64,000 bases of DNA, from the NCBI RefSeq assembly GCF_014651675.1, contig NZ_BMXI01000021.1:1-64000 (forward strand), read 5' to 3'. The translations under genes were made by a program, and so were the position numbers. The notes below the pieces were generated by a model. That model saw only the letters and a list, made by a program, of their open reading frames with translations. It was not told where the DNA came from and made no database searches. This DNA is from Roseibacillus persicicus (lineage in GTDB: Bacteria; Verrucomicrobiota; Verrucomicrobiia; Verrucomicrobiales; Akkermansiaceae). The stretch's first letter is position 1. Each line of letters starts with the position of its first letter. This document shows, in pieces, positions 52,496 to 61,762 of this stretch.

Positions 52496-52831
52496 ATGGC
52501 AAAGAAGAAAACAACTAAAGGAAAGCGTTACACCGCAGAAGAAAAGCAGGAAGTCATCGACTATGTTGCTTCTGTAGACGCAGAGAAGGGTCGCGGAGGC
52601 GTTGCCGCCGCTGCTCGTAAATTCGGAATTACTCCACTAACCATTACAGCTTGGAAAAAGCGTGCTGGCGGCTCTTCAGCCCCCTCCGCTGCCAAAGGCG
52701 GTTCTCGTGGAGCTACTGCTCAATCACGTGTTCTGCACCGTCTTGGCGAAATCCTCGACGAGATTGAAGCTGGCAAAGCGAAGATTGCTGCTCTTGAAAA
52801 GGAGTACGCGAAGCTAAAGAAGAAGGTTTAA
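52496..52831 (+). CDS. HTH protein with coiled-coil tail
   Basis: 111 residues. Residues about 8-58 (KRYTAEEKQEVIDYVASVDA then GVAAAARKFGITPLTITAWK) form a helix-turn-helix of the transposase orfA / homeodomain-like type, followed by a Gly/Ala/Ser linker and a C-terminal heptad-like helix (EILDEIEAGKAKIAALEKEY). No DDE catalytic part is adjacent, so it is not an active transposase; it may be a domesticated DNA-binding or nucleoid-associated protein. A TATAGT box lies about 30 bases upstream and a terminator follows, so it is a one-gene unit. Confidence 0.72.
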   Translation: MAKKKTTKGKRYTAEEKQEVIDYVASVDAEKGRGGVAAAARKFGITPLTITAWKKRAGGSSAPSAAKGGSRGATAQSRVLHRLGEILDEIEAGKAKIAALEKEYAKLKKKV

Positions 52832-52861
52832 TCCCCTTCCAACAAAGCAACACTATTTGAG

Positions 52862-52894
52862 AACAGGCAGTCCAGAATTGGTCTGCCTGTTTTC
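52862..52894 (+). terminator. Intrinsic terminator after the HTH gene
   Basis: AACAGGCAG (52862-52870) pairs with CTGCCTGTT (52883-52891) around a 12-base loop, followed by TTC within a short T-rich stretch. It lies 31 bases after the stop and before the convergent dacA-like gene, whose 3' end it may also serve. Confidence 0.8.
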
Positions 52895-52910
52895 ACGTCT
52901 AGCGATCAGC

Positions 52911-53816
52911 TTAGCGCTCCAGGCTCCACCGCAGAAGAGCCTCAGACTCCTTGTAGAGCGTGGATTCGTTGCTTGCTCCCAAGACGACGACTATCGTCAA
53001 GCGGCCGTCCAATTCACCGCTGGAGACCAAACAGCGTCCAGAAGCATTGGTTGTTCCAGTCTTCATTCCGGTGCAGTAAGAGACTTTACTCAGTAACTGA
53101 TTAGTATTCGTCAAGGTCTTGCTGTCACCGCTCGGGCGAGTAAAAGTATAACTCTTCGTCCGCACGAAATCGCGTAAAACCGATGACTGATATGCCTCCC
53201 GCGCAAGAATTCCGATGTCTCTGGCGGAGGAATACTGCCCTTCCTCGGTCAATCCGTGTGGATTCATAAAGAACGAGTTACGCATCCCAAGGGATACCGC
53301 CTTGGTGTTCATTCGGGAGACAAACGCCGCCTCACTCCCCGCCACGTCACGCGCGAGAGCCTTGGCGACATCATTGCCGCTCTTGACCATCAGGGCCTTG
53401 ACGAGAGCGGCACGGGTGTAGGTCTCGTTGGGGCGAATGTAGACCTTGGAGGGCTCCACCTGGGTATCTGACAGCTCGACCGTCACCGGATCGCTGAGGG
53501 GCCCGCTCTCCAGCGTCACCAGAGCGGTCAGAAGCTTCTGAGTGGAAGCAACCGCGCGCCGCTCGTCGGGATTCTTTGCTGCCAAAATTCGGCCCGTCAC
53601 CCCGTCCATGACCAATGCCGCCTTGGCAGTAATGGGAGGAACCGGCTTGGAAGGCAAAAGATTGACCGGAGGGTCGACCGCCGGAGCTAGCACGGGCGCG
53701 GGTGAAGGAGATATTTGTCCTTGTCGGACTTGCGGAGGATAGCTTGCAGGCACGGGGGCACATGCATTCAGTCCCATTAAACCAACCAATCCCAATATTG
53801 CTATCTGCCTCTGCAT
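52911..53816 (-). CDS. D-alanyl-D-alanine carboxypeptidase, lipoprotein
   Basis: A serine-type DD-peptidase (S11, DacA-like) of 301 residues from the ATG at 53816. The signal ends in a lipobox with Cys19 (LNAC), so it is lipid-anchored, unlike DacA with its C-terminal helix. The three penicillin-binding motifs are present: S91-T-Q-K94 (SxxK), S146-G-N148 (SxN) and K252-T-G254. A Pro-rich linker (about 28-60) separates the anchor from the domain. It trims the fifth D-alanine of peptidoglycan stem peptides. Confidence 0.92.
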   Translation of the reverse strand: MQRQIAILGLVGLMGLNACAPVPASYPPQVRQGQISPSPAPVLAPAVDPPVNLLPSKPVPPITAKAALVMDGVTGRILAAKNPDERRAVASTQKLLTALVTLESGPLSDPVTVELSDTQVEPSKVYIRPNETYTRAALVKALMVKSGNDVAKALARDVAGSEAAFVSRMNTKAVSLGMRNSFFMNPHGLTEEGQYSSARDIGILAREAYQSSVLRDFVRTKSYTFTRPSGDSKTLTNTNQLLSKVSYCTGMKTGTTNASGRCLVSSGELDGRLTIVVVLGASNESTLYKESEALLRWSLER

Positions 53817-53884
53817 CGCCGCGGAACCTCTCATTACCTGACTCTGACGGAAAGCGCGAAAAGAGTCTTCAATCGATTTGCGCC

Positions 53885-55285
53885 CTAGTCGGACTCCCCA
53901 CCTGCCTCCGAAAGACTCTCTAAATACGCCTTGGCCGCCCGGGGGTGAATCTGATCTTTGATTGGGTAAAAAGGCGACTCCGAGGGATAAAGACTCATCA
54001 AAGGTCGACCCTCACGTGAACTGTTCCAGTAATGTGGAAGTATGGTGTGATCAACGGTATCCCCCTCGCCCCCGTTGTAAAACTCGAACAGACAAGCGTA
54101 GGCCACCTCATTTTCACGAAACCAGTCGATAGCTCCGGCAATGAAATAGGGATTATCATCACCTCCGTAACCGATGGACTTCAGCTTGGTTCCATCTTCG
54201 GAATTTCGCTGGAGGACAAAATTTGCCCACGGCCCCCACTCGCTAACCGCCAGTGGCAGCCTCTTGCTATCGGCAAATTCCTTGAAAAAACGCAGCCCGT
54301 AGGTTCGGGACTCCCCTTCTTTTGCAAGGTGTCCCCGCCCTTCGAATACTTTTTTCTGAAGAGCCAGAAAGGCCCTCTTTTGCTTCTCAGGATGCAGATT
54401 CCAATAACTGACCATCGATTCACGCTCAATTTCGATATCTTCATCCGACCGATAGTAGCACTCTCCATCGGCATCATAGAGGTCGACACTCATGAACTCC
54501 GCCAAAATTTTATCCTTCTGATCAGCAGGGTCGGCAAAGTTGAGGTCCGGATATTCAGGAAAGGCCTTGCTCGGATCAAAGTGGTCAAAACCCAAAGTGC
54601 AATTCCACACCCAGGTGAACCTTGGATTGACCTCCTCCATCGTCAGGTAGACAAATTTCCAGCAGTCCTTGAACTCCTCTGCGGTGCCTGCGTTTGAGCC
54701 CTCGGGCTCAATCCCCCACGGGAACCAGTCTCCGGTTAATTCCCACCCCAAGCGCAATCGCGCATCCGCCAATCCCGCCTCGACCAAAGCCTTGGCCAAG
54801 GCTCGAAAGGCTTGCTTGGCCTCGGTGTGATGACGATTTGCCTCCTCGCCCATCTGCCACCGGTCCTCCACTAGAGAGGCTCCCCGCAAATCTCCTTCCG
54901 TCCCCTCCATTCGATTTGGAAAAAGAGGAATCGCCATCTCAACCACATAGTCGGAGAGCGAGCCCCGCGGCCCTCCCACATACTCCTCCTCCCCCTCGCT
55001 ACTTTCCAAGACCCCATTCCCGTCAAAAGCATTGCCCCACCGCTTCAGCTGCTGGGCAATGGCTCCCTTGGGCTCTTCGTCTTTCCATGAAAGAGCCTCT
55101 CGATACACCGACCATGTCTCTGCGGAAAGGTTGTCTCCGATCACCCCCGCCTGTTGGTCGGTGAACTTTTCCCACTCTACCAGAACCGCAAAGTTCGATG
55201 GATTCACGTTGGGCCCATGCAAGGGATCAGCAACAGCAGGAACCAAGCTGGCCACCCAACCAAGCGCTAGTAGAGCTCGCTTCAT
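53885..55285 (-). CDS. Secreted GH26-like glycoside hydrolase
   Basis: 466 residues with a signal peptide (MKRALLALGWVASLVPAVA). LRLGWELTGDWFPWG carries a likely acid/base Glu in the GH26 R-x-x-W-E style, and LAVSEWGPWANFVL a likely nucleophile Glu on a later strand. GH26 enzymes are mainly beta-mannanases; related members cut other glucans or xylans. It is probably outer-surface or periplasmic. It lies only 3 bases from holB on the same strand. The family is assigned by motif shape, so a different clan GH-A family remains possible. Confidence 0.7.
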   Translation of the reverse strand: MKRALLALGWVASLVPAVADPLHGPNVNPSNFAVLVEWEKFTDQQAGVIGDNLSAETWSVYREALSWKDEEPKGAIAQQLKRWGNAFDGNGVLESSEGEEEYVGGPRGSLSDYVVEMAIPLFPNRMEGTEGDLRGASLVEDRWQMGEEANRHHTEAKQAFRALAKALVEAGLADARLRLGWELTGDWFPWGIEPEGSNAGTAEEFKDCWKFVYLTMEEVNPRFTWVWNCTLGFDHFDPSKAFPEYPDLNFADPADQKDKILAEFMSVDLYDADGECYYRSDEDIEIERESMVSYWNLHPEKQKRAFLALQKKVFEGRGHLAKEGESRTYGLRFFKEFADSKRLPLAVSEWGPWANFVLQRNSEDGTKLKSIGYGGDDNPYFIAGAIDWFRENEVAYACLFEFYNGGEGDTVDHTILPHYWNSSREGRPLMSLYPSESPFYPIKDQIHPRAAKAYLESLSEAGGESD

Positions 55286-55288
55286 ACT

Positions 55289-56302
55289 TCAGGAAAAAGC
55301 GCACAACAGGCAGGTCTCCAGCACCAACGTCTCCTGCGCATTGGTTTCCTGCAGAGCCACCAAGTCCTTGAGCGCATCGGTGCGGCGCAACAGAGAGGGC
55401 AAATCCTGGCTCCCGCCGAAGCTCTTGGTGAACTCTTTCTGCCGGGGCAAGTCAAAGCGGTCACCCCCGAATTTGGAACGAACGGCATCTCCCATCCAAG
55501 CAGTCAACCACTGCACCAAGGCAGTCTTGGCTTCCACCAGTTCTCCCGCCAGCTCGGCTTTCATCGCTTCCTCGCGCTCTTCGAGCCACTTGCCCTCACT
55601 CGAATTCTTGTAGTGCGCAACTTCAGCCTTCAGCTCGTCGGCGAAGACCTTCTCGCGCTCCTTTTTCCAAGCGGCCAAAATGTCTTCAAAGACCGCCTTA
55701 ATCCCCAACGCCCCCCAGACGCTCGGTCCGTGGCTTGCGATCCCTGCCAGGGCACGCTCCAGCTCGTGAGTCCGCTCCGCCAAACGCTCCTCCATTCCCC
55801 GTCGATTGGTCAGAGAGATCTCCACGCAGCGGGAAAGAATCGTCGGCAAGAGCCGTGCCGGAGAGGCGGTGAGCAGGAGCAAAAGACAATCCGGCGGAGG
55901 CTCTTCCAAAGTTTTCAGGAAGGCGTTCGCCGCCTCTTCTCCCATCCGGTCGGCATCGACCACCACCCCGACCTTCCAGGTTCCCTCCGGAGCGGCAAGG
56001 TGAAAGGGTTTTTCGATTTCCCGCATCTGCTCAACCTTGATTCGTCGCGAGCGGGACTTTGGACGCACAATCCGAACAAATTCCCCCTCCAGCTGGTCCA
56101 AAGTCTTCTGCTCCTCCACCACCGGTTCTCCCCAGAGATCCGCTCCAGCGTCCGCTGGCTTGTTCAGATGCTGAATCAAGTTTGCCGCCAACTCCGCCTT
56201 CCCACTGCCCGCAGGACCACTCAGTATCAAGGCATGCGCCAACCGACCCCGCTCGTGGGCGGATTCCAGGAGTCCTTGCGCGTCCTCTAACTTCATCGGC
56301 AT
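55289..56302 (-). CDS. holB: DNA polymerase III delta'-like clamp loader subunit
   Basis: 337 residues from the ATG at 56302 (MPMKLEDAQGLLESAHERGR); the longer frame to 56392 adds a basic leader. The N-terminal AAA+ fold has the Walker A-like loop ALILSGPAGSGKAE, with Ala in place of the usual Thr/Ser, and VDADRMGEEAANAFLKTLEE, the clamp-loader 'S-R-C'-type region; LLTASPARLLPTILSRCVEI follows. The length and neighbourhood fit delta' (HolB). The Walker site change fits a non-hydrolysing subunit. It is divergent from fabH. Confidence 0.85.
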   Translation of the reverse strand: MPMKLEDAQGLLESAHERGRLAHALILSGPAGSGKAELAANLIQHLNKPADAGADLWGEPVVEEQKTLDQLEGEFVRIVRPKSRSRRIKVEQMREIEKPFHLAAPEGTWKVGVVVDADRMGEEAANAFLKTLEEPPPDCLLLLLTASPARLLPTILSRCVEISLTNRRGMEERLAERTHELERALAGIASHGPSVWGALGIKAVFEDILAAWKKEREKVFADELKAEVAHYKNSSEGKWLEEREEAMKAELAGELVEAKTALVQWLTAWMGDAVRSKFGGDRFDLPRQKEFTKSFGGSQDLPSLLRRTDALKDLVALQETNAQETLVLETCLLCAFS

Positions 56303-56484
56303 GGTCAGAAGATTGGCCAAAGCCGCAGTCGATTCAATTTTTCTTTCAGAATCAAAAGCGATTGCCGGGAGACCCTCCCACTTGCGCTTCAAAACAAAGC
56401 CACCCTCATTTCACAAATCCGGATTCTCTGGCGGACTCCCCTCTTGCCAGATCGACCATCAAGGCCGAAGCTCTCGCCACACAC

Positions 56485-57498
56485 ATGAGCAAAACGACCA
56501 GTAAACCCGAGTCCCAGGTCCCCGTGATGATCGCTGGCACGGGGAGTTACCTTCCGGAAAAAATTCTCACCAACGCTGATCTTGAATCTCTGGTAGACAC
56601 TTCAGATGAATGGATTACCAGCCGCACCGGCATCAAGGAGCGCCGAATCGCGGCAGAGGGCGAATTCACGTCCCACATGGCGACCAAGGCGGCGGAAAAG
56701 GCCCTCGAACAGGCGAAGATCGACCCCTCGGACCTCGACCTCATCATCGTCGCAACAATCACCCCCGACACCTTGACCCCAGCCACCGCCTGCTATGTGC
56801 AGCAGAACCTGGGGAGCCGCAAGGCCGTGGCATTTGACATCTCGGCCGCTTGCTCAGGCTTTCTTTACGCCATGAAGATTGCCAAACGACTAATCTCGGA
56901 CGGCGCTTTCCAGAACGCTCTCATCATCGGGGCTGAGAAACTCTCTTCATTCGTCAACTGGGAAGACCGCAACACCTGTATTCTCTTCGGAGACGGAGCT
57001 GGCGCGGCCGTCTTGAGACGCTCGGAAGAAGGAGAAGGAAACATCATTGCCACCGATATTGGCACCGACGGAGCGCAAACCCATCTCCTCAACATCCCCG
57101 GAGGAGGCTCAGCCTGCCCCATCACGATCGAAAACGCCGATCAGCGCCTCGCCTCGCTGGCGATGCTGGGCAAGGAAGTCTTCAAACATGCGGTCACCCG
57201 TATGAAGCAATCGGCCGAGACCGTGCTGGAACGCGCCAACATTGCACCCGAGGATGTCAAACTGGTCATCCCCCACCAAGCCAATCTCCGCATCATTGGA
57301 GCCATCGCCGACCGGCTGACCGTGCCGACAGAGCGCGTCTTCACCAATTTGCAAAAATACGGCAACACCTCGGCCGCCGCCGTTGCCATCGCTTTGGATG
57401 AAGCCCATCGTTCGGGACGATTCGAGCGCGGAGACAAAATTGTCCTCGTGGTCTTCGGAGCCGGCCTCACTTGGGCCGCTGCGGCCATTGAGTGGTAA
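56485..57498 (+). CDS. fabH: 3-oxoacyl-ACP synthase III
   Basis: FabH (337 residues) starts fatty-acid synthesis by condensing acetyl-CoA with malonyl-ACP. The start is the ATG at 56485, where the protein begins to match (MSKTTSKPESQVPVMIAGTG). Upstream in-frame codons run into the divergent holB region. The catalytic triad is Cys123 (ISAACSGFLYAM), His264 (PHQANLRIIG) and Asn294 (KYGNTSAAAV). The FGDGAGAAVL block is also canonical. Confidence 0.96.
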   Translation: MSKTTSKPESQVPVMIAGTGSYLPEKILTNADLESLVDTSDEWITSRTGIKERRIAAEGEFTSHMATKAAEKALEQAKIDPSDLDLIIVATITPDTLTPATACYVQQNLGSRKAVAFDISAACSGFLYAMKIAKRLISDGAFQNALIIGAEKLSSFVNWEDRNTCILFGDGAGAAVLRRSEEGEGNIIATDIGTDGAQTHLLNIPGGGSACPITIENADQRLASLAMLGKEVFKHAVTRMKQSAETVLERANIAPEDVKLVIPHQANLRIIGAIADRLTVPTERVFTNLQKYGNTSAAAVAIALDEAHRSGRFERGDKIVLVVFGAGLTWAAAAIEW

Positions 57499-57528
57499 GC
57501 ACGAGCTCCCAAGCAATCAGAGATTTCA

Positions 57529-57560
57529 GCGCGGGGACGGCGAGTCCCCGCTTTTTTTGC
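57529..57560 (+). terminator. Intrinsic terminator after fabH
   Basis: GCGGGGAC and GTCCCCGC pair over 8 base pairs around a GGCGA loop, followed by seven T residues. It lies about 35 bases after the fabH stop, and the convergent MBL gene ends at 57578 so only the plus-strand direction is clear. Confidence 0.9.
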
Positions 57561-57577
57561 CCTCGTTTCAGGCCTTG

Positions 57578-58978
57578 TTAAAACTCGACCGTCTGGCCGA
57601 GCACTCCAACTTCCACCTCTCCATCATGAATCTCCCGCAGAGCATCACACAGCGCCTCGGACCGGGAGGGCTCACCATGAATCAGCCAGACCTTCTTCTT
57701 GGGCCCGGAGGTTGCCTGAAAATAGTCTAACAACTCCGAGTGATCCGCGTGACCGGAGAAGGAGTCCACAATGTCGATTTTCGCCTTAACGGTGTATTCA
57801 TCGCCAAAGATTTTCACCTTATCCCAACCCTCACGGAGTTTCCATCCAAGGGTTTGTTCGGCGCAATAACCGACGAAGAAAATTGTGTTGCGGGGATTGC
57901 CCACCCCGTTCTTCAAATGATGAAGAATGCGGCCAGCCTCGCACATTCCCGAAGCAGAGATGATGATGCACTGGTCTTCGCGCTCGTTGAGAGCTTTCGA
58001 CTTTTCTACCGAACGAATGAGAGTGAGCCCTTCGAAGCCAAAGGGGTCCCTCCTTTCGTGAAGGAATTCGTAGACTTCATCGTTGAAGCACTCGGGATGA
58101 AGCCGGAAAATCTCGGTGGCATTGGTCGCCAGCGGGCTATCCACGTAGACATCGACGGTGGGAATCTTCTTCTCTTCGAAGAGTTGGTGCAGCACATAGA
58201 GAATCTGCTGGGTTCGCTCGACTGCGAAACACGGAATGATCACCTTTCCACCCCGCTTGAGCGCGCGATTGAGAACTTCCGCCACCTTGTCGTCAGCCCC
58301 CGTGCCCAGCTCGTGCTCGCGTCCGCCATAAGTGCTTTCCATCAGCATAAAGTCGATGTCCGTGCCCGGCACTGGGTCACGTAAAATGTCGTTATCCCCC
58401 CGCCCGACATCGCCGGAAAAGAGGAATCGCTTGGTCTGGCCGTCGGCTTCGTCTTCCACCTCTAACAGCACCTGCGCACTTCCGAGAATGTGTCCCGCAT
58501 CAATGAAGGTCAGCTTGACCCCGTTCGCGATCAGCATGGGTCGGTTGTAGCCCAAGTTCACGAACTGGCGCAGACATTTCTCGGCATCGATTTCATTGTA
58601 AAGAGGCTCCACCAAGGGCTGATTCTGCCGCTTGCGATGCTTGTTGAGCCACTTGGTATCACTGGTCTGAATGCGAGCGGAATCCGGCAACATGATGGCG
58701 CACAAATCGCGGGTGGCGAAGGTCGCAAAGATGTTTCCCGCGAAGCCCTTCTTGCACAGATTCGGCAAATTACCCGCGTGGTCAATGTGGGCGTGGGAGA
58801 GAACTACGGAATCAATAGTAGCTGGATCAAAGTGGGGAAAACAGCAGTTCACCTCGAAGGCATCCTTCCGCCGCCCCTGATACAAGCCGCAATCCAGCAG
58901 AATGCGTTGTCCGTTCACTTCCAACAAGTGCTGGGAACCCGTCGTCGTCCCAGCCGCGCCACAAAACGTCAATTTCAT
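57578..58978 (-). CDS. MBL/beta-CASP family RNase-like hydrolase
   Basis: 466 residues from the ATG at 58978 (MKLTFCGAAGTTTGSQHLLE). The metallo-beta-lactamase motif H-x-H-x-D-H is LSHAHIDHAGNLPNL, and DAGHILGSAQVLLEVED is the next metal-binding block. The beta-CASP insert and the RNA-specificity tail (IVDSFSGHADHSELLDYF) place it with the CPSF73/YSH1-like RNA nuclease group. The true role in this bacterium, RNA processing or a small-molecule hydrolase, is not known. Confidence 0.9.
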   Translation of the reverse strand: MKLTFCGAAGTTTGSQHLLEVNGQRILLDCGLYQGRRKDAFEVNCCFPHFDPATIDSVVLSHAHIDHAGNLPNLCKKGFAGNIFATFATRDLCAIMLPDSARIQTSDTKWLNKHRKRQNQPLVEPLYNEIDAEKCLRQFVNLGYNRPMLIANGVKLTFIDAGHILGSAQVLLEVEDEADGQTKRFLFSGDVGRGDNDILRDPVPGTDIDFMLMESTYGGREHELGTGADDKVAEVLNRALKRGGKVIIPCFAVERTQQILYVLHQLFEEKKIPTVDVYVDSPLATNATEIFRLHPECFNDEVYEFLHERRDPFGFEGLTLIRSVEKSKALNEREDQCIIISASGMCEAGRILHHLKNGVGNPRNTIFFVGYCAEQTLGWKLREGWDKVKIFGDEYTVKAKIDIVDSFSGHADHSELLDYFQATSGPKKKVWLIHGEPSRSEALCDALREIHDGEVEVGVLGQTVEF

Positions 58979-59091
58979 CCCTAACAAGCTACCAGTTCAC
59001 ACCCACCCTCCAAGTGGAAAAGATGTCGCGGACAATCCAATTTCGAAATTGGGCTATTTACACCACGGCATCTTTCGAGAAACGCTGACTT

Positions 59092-59511
59092 ATGCAAAGC
59101 CAGCGCCCATTTCACCTCGCCTATTCCATCTCTGATCTGGAAGCGACGAGAAAGTTCTACGGAAAGATTCTCGGTTGCCGGGAAGGCCGGAGCACGGAAC
59201 AGTGGATCGACTTCGACTTTTGGGGAAACCAACTTTCCCTCCACCTCGGCACCTTTGTGGAGTCCTCCACCGAATCCCAGGTGGCCGGCAAGTCCGTGCC
59301 CATGCCCCACTTCGGCGCGGTTCTGGAGTGGCATGAATTCCACGCCTTGGCGAGTCGGCTGAAGGACGCCGGAAGCGAGTTCATCGAAGACCCGCAAATC
59401 CGCTTCGCAGACGAACCCGGCGAACAAGCGACTTTCTTTGTCAAAGACCCCTCCGGAAACGCGCTTGAGTTCAAGAGCTTCAAGAATCCGGAGGGTCTGT
59501 TCGAAAAGTAG
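59092..59511 (+). CDS. VOC-superfamily (glyoxalase-like) protein
   Basis: 139 residues. The beta-alpha-beta-beta-beta repeat begins RPFHLAYSISDLEATRKFY, with His as first metal ligand, and ends FFVKDPSGNALEFKSFKNP with the last Glu ligand. It fits the bleomycin-resistance/dioxygenase/glyoxalase group, likely an extradiol-type or lyase enzyme of unknown substrate. It is a single gene convergent with the symporter; their stops are 3 bases apart. Confidence 0.85.
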   Translation: MQSQRPFHLAYSISDLEATRKFYGKILGCREGRSTEQWIDFDFWGNQLSLHLGTFVESSTESQVAGKSVPMPHFGAVLEWHEFHALASRLKDAGSEFIEDPQIRFADEPGEQATFFVKDPSGNALEFKSFKNPEGLFEK

Positions 59512-59514
59512 CGT

Positions 59515-61353
59515 CTACCCTTCCTCCCCTTCACCCAAGGCCGCCCGCGGGTAACGAACTTTCTCCACGATGTCGGCAACCTCTTGCGGAGGTGCGGGGG
59601 TGACGCGCGAGACGATGACGGCCACCACCACGTTCAACAACATTCCGAGCGTGCCGATTCCTTCCGGAGAAATACCGAAAAGCCAGTTCTCGGTCGTATT
59701 TGCCATCGTCGGGATGCCCAAGCTGTCGATGAGCTGCGGGAATTTAAAGTAGATGATGTAAGAGGCGGTGAAAAGAAGGCCCACCACCATCCCCGCAACT
59801 GCTCCTTGCATCGTGGTTCGCTTGGTGAAAATCCCCAGGATAATCGCGGGGAAAAACGAACTAGCCGCTAGACCGAAAGCGAAGGCCACCACCTCGGCCA
59901 CAAAGCCCGGAGGCTTGATCCCGAAGTAACCCGCGACCACCACCGCAACCGCAGCGCCGCCGCGAGCCCAGATCAACTCCTGCTTCTCGCTCATGTTGGG
60001 CGCGAAGGTCGTCTTGACCAAGTCGTGCGCAACCGAAGTGGAAATCACGAGCAAGAGACCCGCCGCTGTCGAGAGCGCGGCCGCCAGCCCACCCGCTGCC
60101 ACCAGACCGATGACCCAATTGGGAAGCTTTCCGATCTCCGGGTTCGCCAGAACCATGATGTCGCGGTCGATGTAGAGCTCGTTGTCGTTGTCGGTGGGGG
60201 TGTTTTTCAACAAGCGCTGCCCCACTGATCCGCGAACCTTTTCACCCTGCTCGTCCTCTTGAAAGGCGGGCAAGGCCTTGGGCGCGTCGGGCATTTTTTC
60301 AAAGGCCGGCCCGCGTCCGGTATACTGGATCTTGCCATCTCCATTCTTATCCTCCCAAGCAATCAGACCGGTGTTCTCCCAATTCCCAAACCAGCTCGGC
60401 AGGTCCTTGTAGTTGGCGTCCTTCACGGTATTCAACAGGTTGGTGCGCGCAAAGACCGCGACCGCAGGAGCGGCGGTGTAGAGAATGGCGATCAGGAGAA
60501 GAGCCCAAAGAGCCGAATTCCGCGCCGCACTGGCCTTTTTCACGGTATAGAAACGCACAATCACGTGGGGCAATCCCGCCGTGCCACACATCAGCGCAGC
60601 AGTGATGAAGAAGACGTCCACGGTAGGTTTCACCCCTTCCGTGTAGCGATTGAAACCCAGCTCCTCGCTCAGGCCATCAAGCTTGGACAAAAGACTCACG
60701 GTCTCACCGGGCGTCGTGCCGCCAAAGCCCAGCTGAGGAATCGGATTCCCCGCCATCTGAATCGACAGGAAAATGGCTGGCACCATGAAGGCAAAAATGA
60801 GCACGCAATACTGCGCCACCTGCGTATAGGTGATGCCTTTCATCCCCCCAAGCACCGCGTAAAACAGCACAATCACCATCCCGATGACCACCCCGGTCTC
60901 CACCTCAACTTCCAAGAAGCGGGAGAACACCACCCCCACCCCGCGCATTTGGCCGGCGACGTAGGTGAAGCTAATGAAAATGGCGCAAAAGACCGCCACC
61001 AGACGAGCGGTGCGCGAATAATAACGATCGCCGATGAAGTCCGGGACCGTAAACTTGCCAAAGCGCCTGAGATACGGCGCCAGCAAGAGCGCCAGCAGCA
61101 CGTAGCCGCCCGTCCAGCCCATCAGATAGACCGAACCATCGCGCCCCGCGAACGAGATAATTCCCGCCATCGAGATGAAGGAGGCCGCGCTCATCCAGTC
61201 CGCCGCCGTCGCCATTCCATTGGCCAAGGCCGGCACTCCTTTGCCAGCGACATAGAACTCGCTGGTCGAGCCCGCACGGGACCAAATCGCGATCCCGATA
61301 TAAAGAGCGAAGGTGAGACCAACCAACAAATAGGTCCAAAATTGCACGTCCAT
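59515..61353 (-). CDS. Sodium:solute symporter (acetate-permease-like)
   Basis: A 612-residue SSS-family symporter with about 13 membrane segments and the conserved YVAGKGVPALANGMATAADW start. It is of the ActP-like/monocarboxylate group that pairs with a DUF4212 subunit. Between membrane segments near residue 335 a soluble loop contains DKNGDGKIQY, an EF-hand-like Ca2+ loop, which is unusual for the family. The start overlaps the DUF4212 gene stop by one base. The substrate may be acetate or a similar monocarboxylate. Confidence 0.9.
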   Translation of the reverse strand: MDVQFWTYLLVGLTFALYIGIAIWSRAGSTSEFYVAGKGVPALANGMATAADWMSAASFISMAGIISFAGRDGSVYLMGWTGGYVLLALLLAPYLRRFGKFTVPDFIGDRYYSRTARLVAVFCAIFISFTYVAGQMRGVGVVFSRFLEVEVETGVVIGMVIVLFYAVLGGMKGITYTQVAQYCVLIFAFMVPAIFLSIQMAGNPIPQLGFGGTTPGETVSLLSKLDGLSEELGFNRYTEGVKPTVDVFFITAALMCGTAGLPHVIVRFYTVKKASAARNSALWALLLIAILYTAAPAVAVFARTNLLNTVKDANYKDLPSWFGNWENTGLIAWEDKNGDGKIQYTGRGPAFEKMPDAPKALPAFQEDEQGEKVRGSVGQRLLKNTPTDNDNELYIDRDIMVLANPEIGKLPNWVIGLVAAGGLAAALSTAAGLLLVISTSVAHDLVKTTFAPNMSEKQELIWARGGAAVAVVVAGYFGIKPPGFVAEVVAFAFGLAASSFFPAIILGIFTKRTTMQGAVAGMVVGLLFTASYIIYFKFPQLIDSLGIPTMANTTENWLFGISPEGIGTLGMLLNVVVAVIVSRVTPAPPQEVADIVEKVRYPRAALGEGEEG

Positions 61354-61643
61354 TACTGTTCGCCCTTTCCTTCCAAAAGTTGCTTATCGAGACGGTTCAT
61401 CACCACCACATAAATGGCGATCAAGACGACGAAGACGTAAATGCTCCCTTGCTGGGCGAACCAGAAACCCAGCTTAAAGCCAGTTCCGGGAATCGTAATC
61501 TTATCGAGAGCGTCGACCCACAAGATGCCACAGCCATAAGAGGCTAAAAACCAAACCGACAGGAGCCCTGCCAGCCACTTGAGATTGGACCGCCAATAGC
61601 GGTCGCGCGCATCTTTTGATACCTTTTTAGCCGAATCACTCAT
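61353..61643 (-). CDS. DUF4212 small symporter subunit
   Basis: 96 residues from the ATG at 61643 (MSDSAKKVSKDARDRYWRSN). It has two hydrophobic segments (about 25-45 and 65-85) and the family pattern WFLASYGCGILWVDALDKI then GFWFAQQGSIYVFVVLIAIY. DUF4212 proteins are encoded just before SSS symporters and are probably needed for them. The upstream open frame to 61946 is non-conserved, so the ATG at 61643 is preferred. Confidence 0.88.
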   Translation of the reverse strand: MSDSAKKVSKDARDRYWRSNLKWLAGLLSVWFLASYGCGILWVDALDKITIPGTGFKLGFWFAQQGSIYVFVVLIAIYVVVMNRLDKQLLEGKGEQ

Positions 61644-61762
61644 TGCAAACCTAGTCGTAACAAGCCTGCCAACCATCTGGCAACGCCCTTTCACGCCACC
61701 TGCCTGGACTCGCCTTTCATGGAAAAGAATTTGCGGTCTTTTGAATAGGGAGGCCTTTATCC

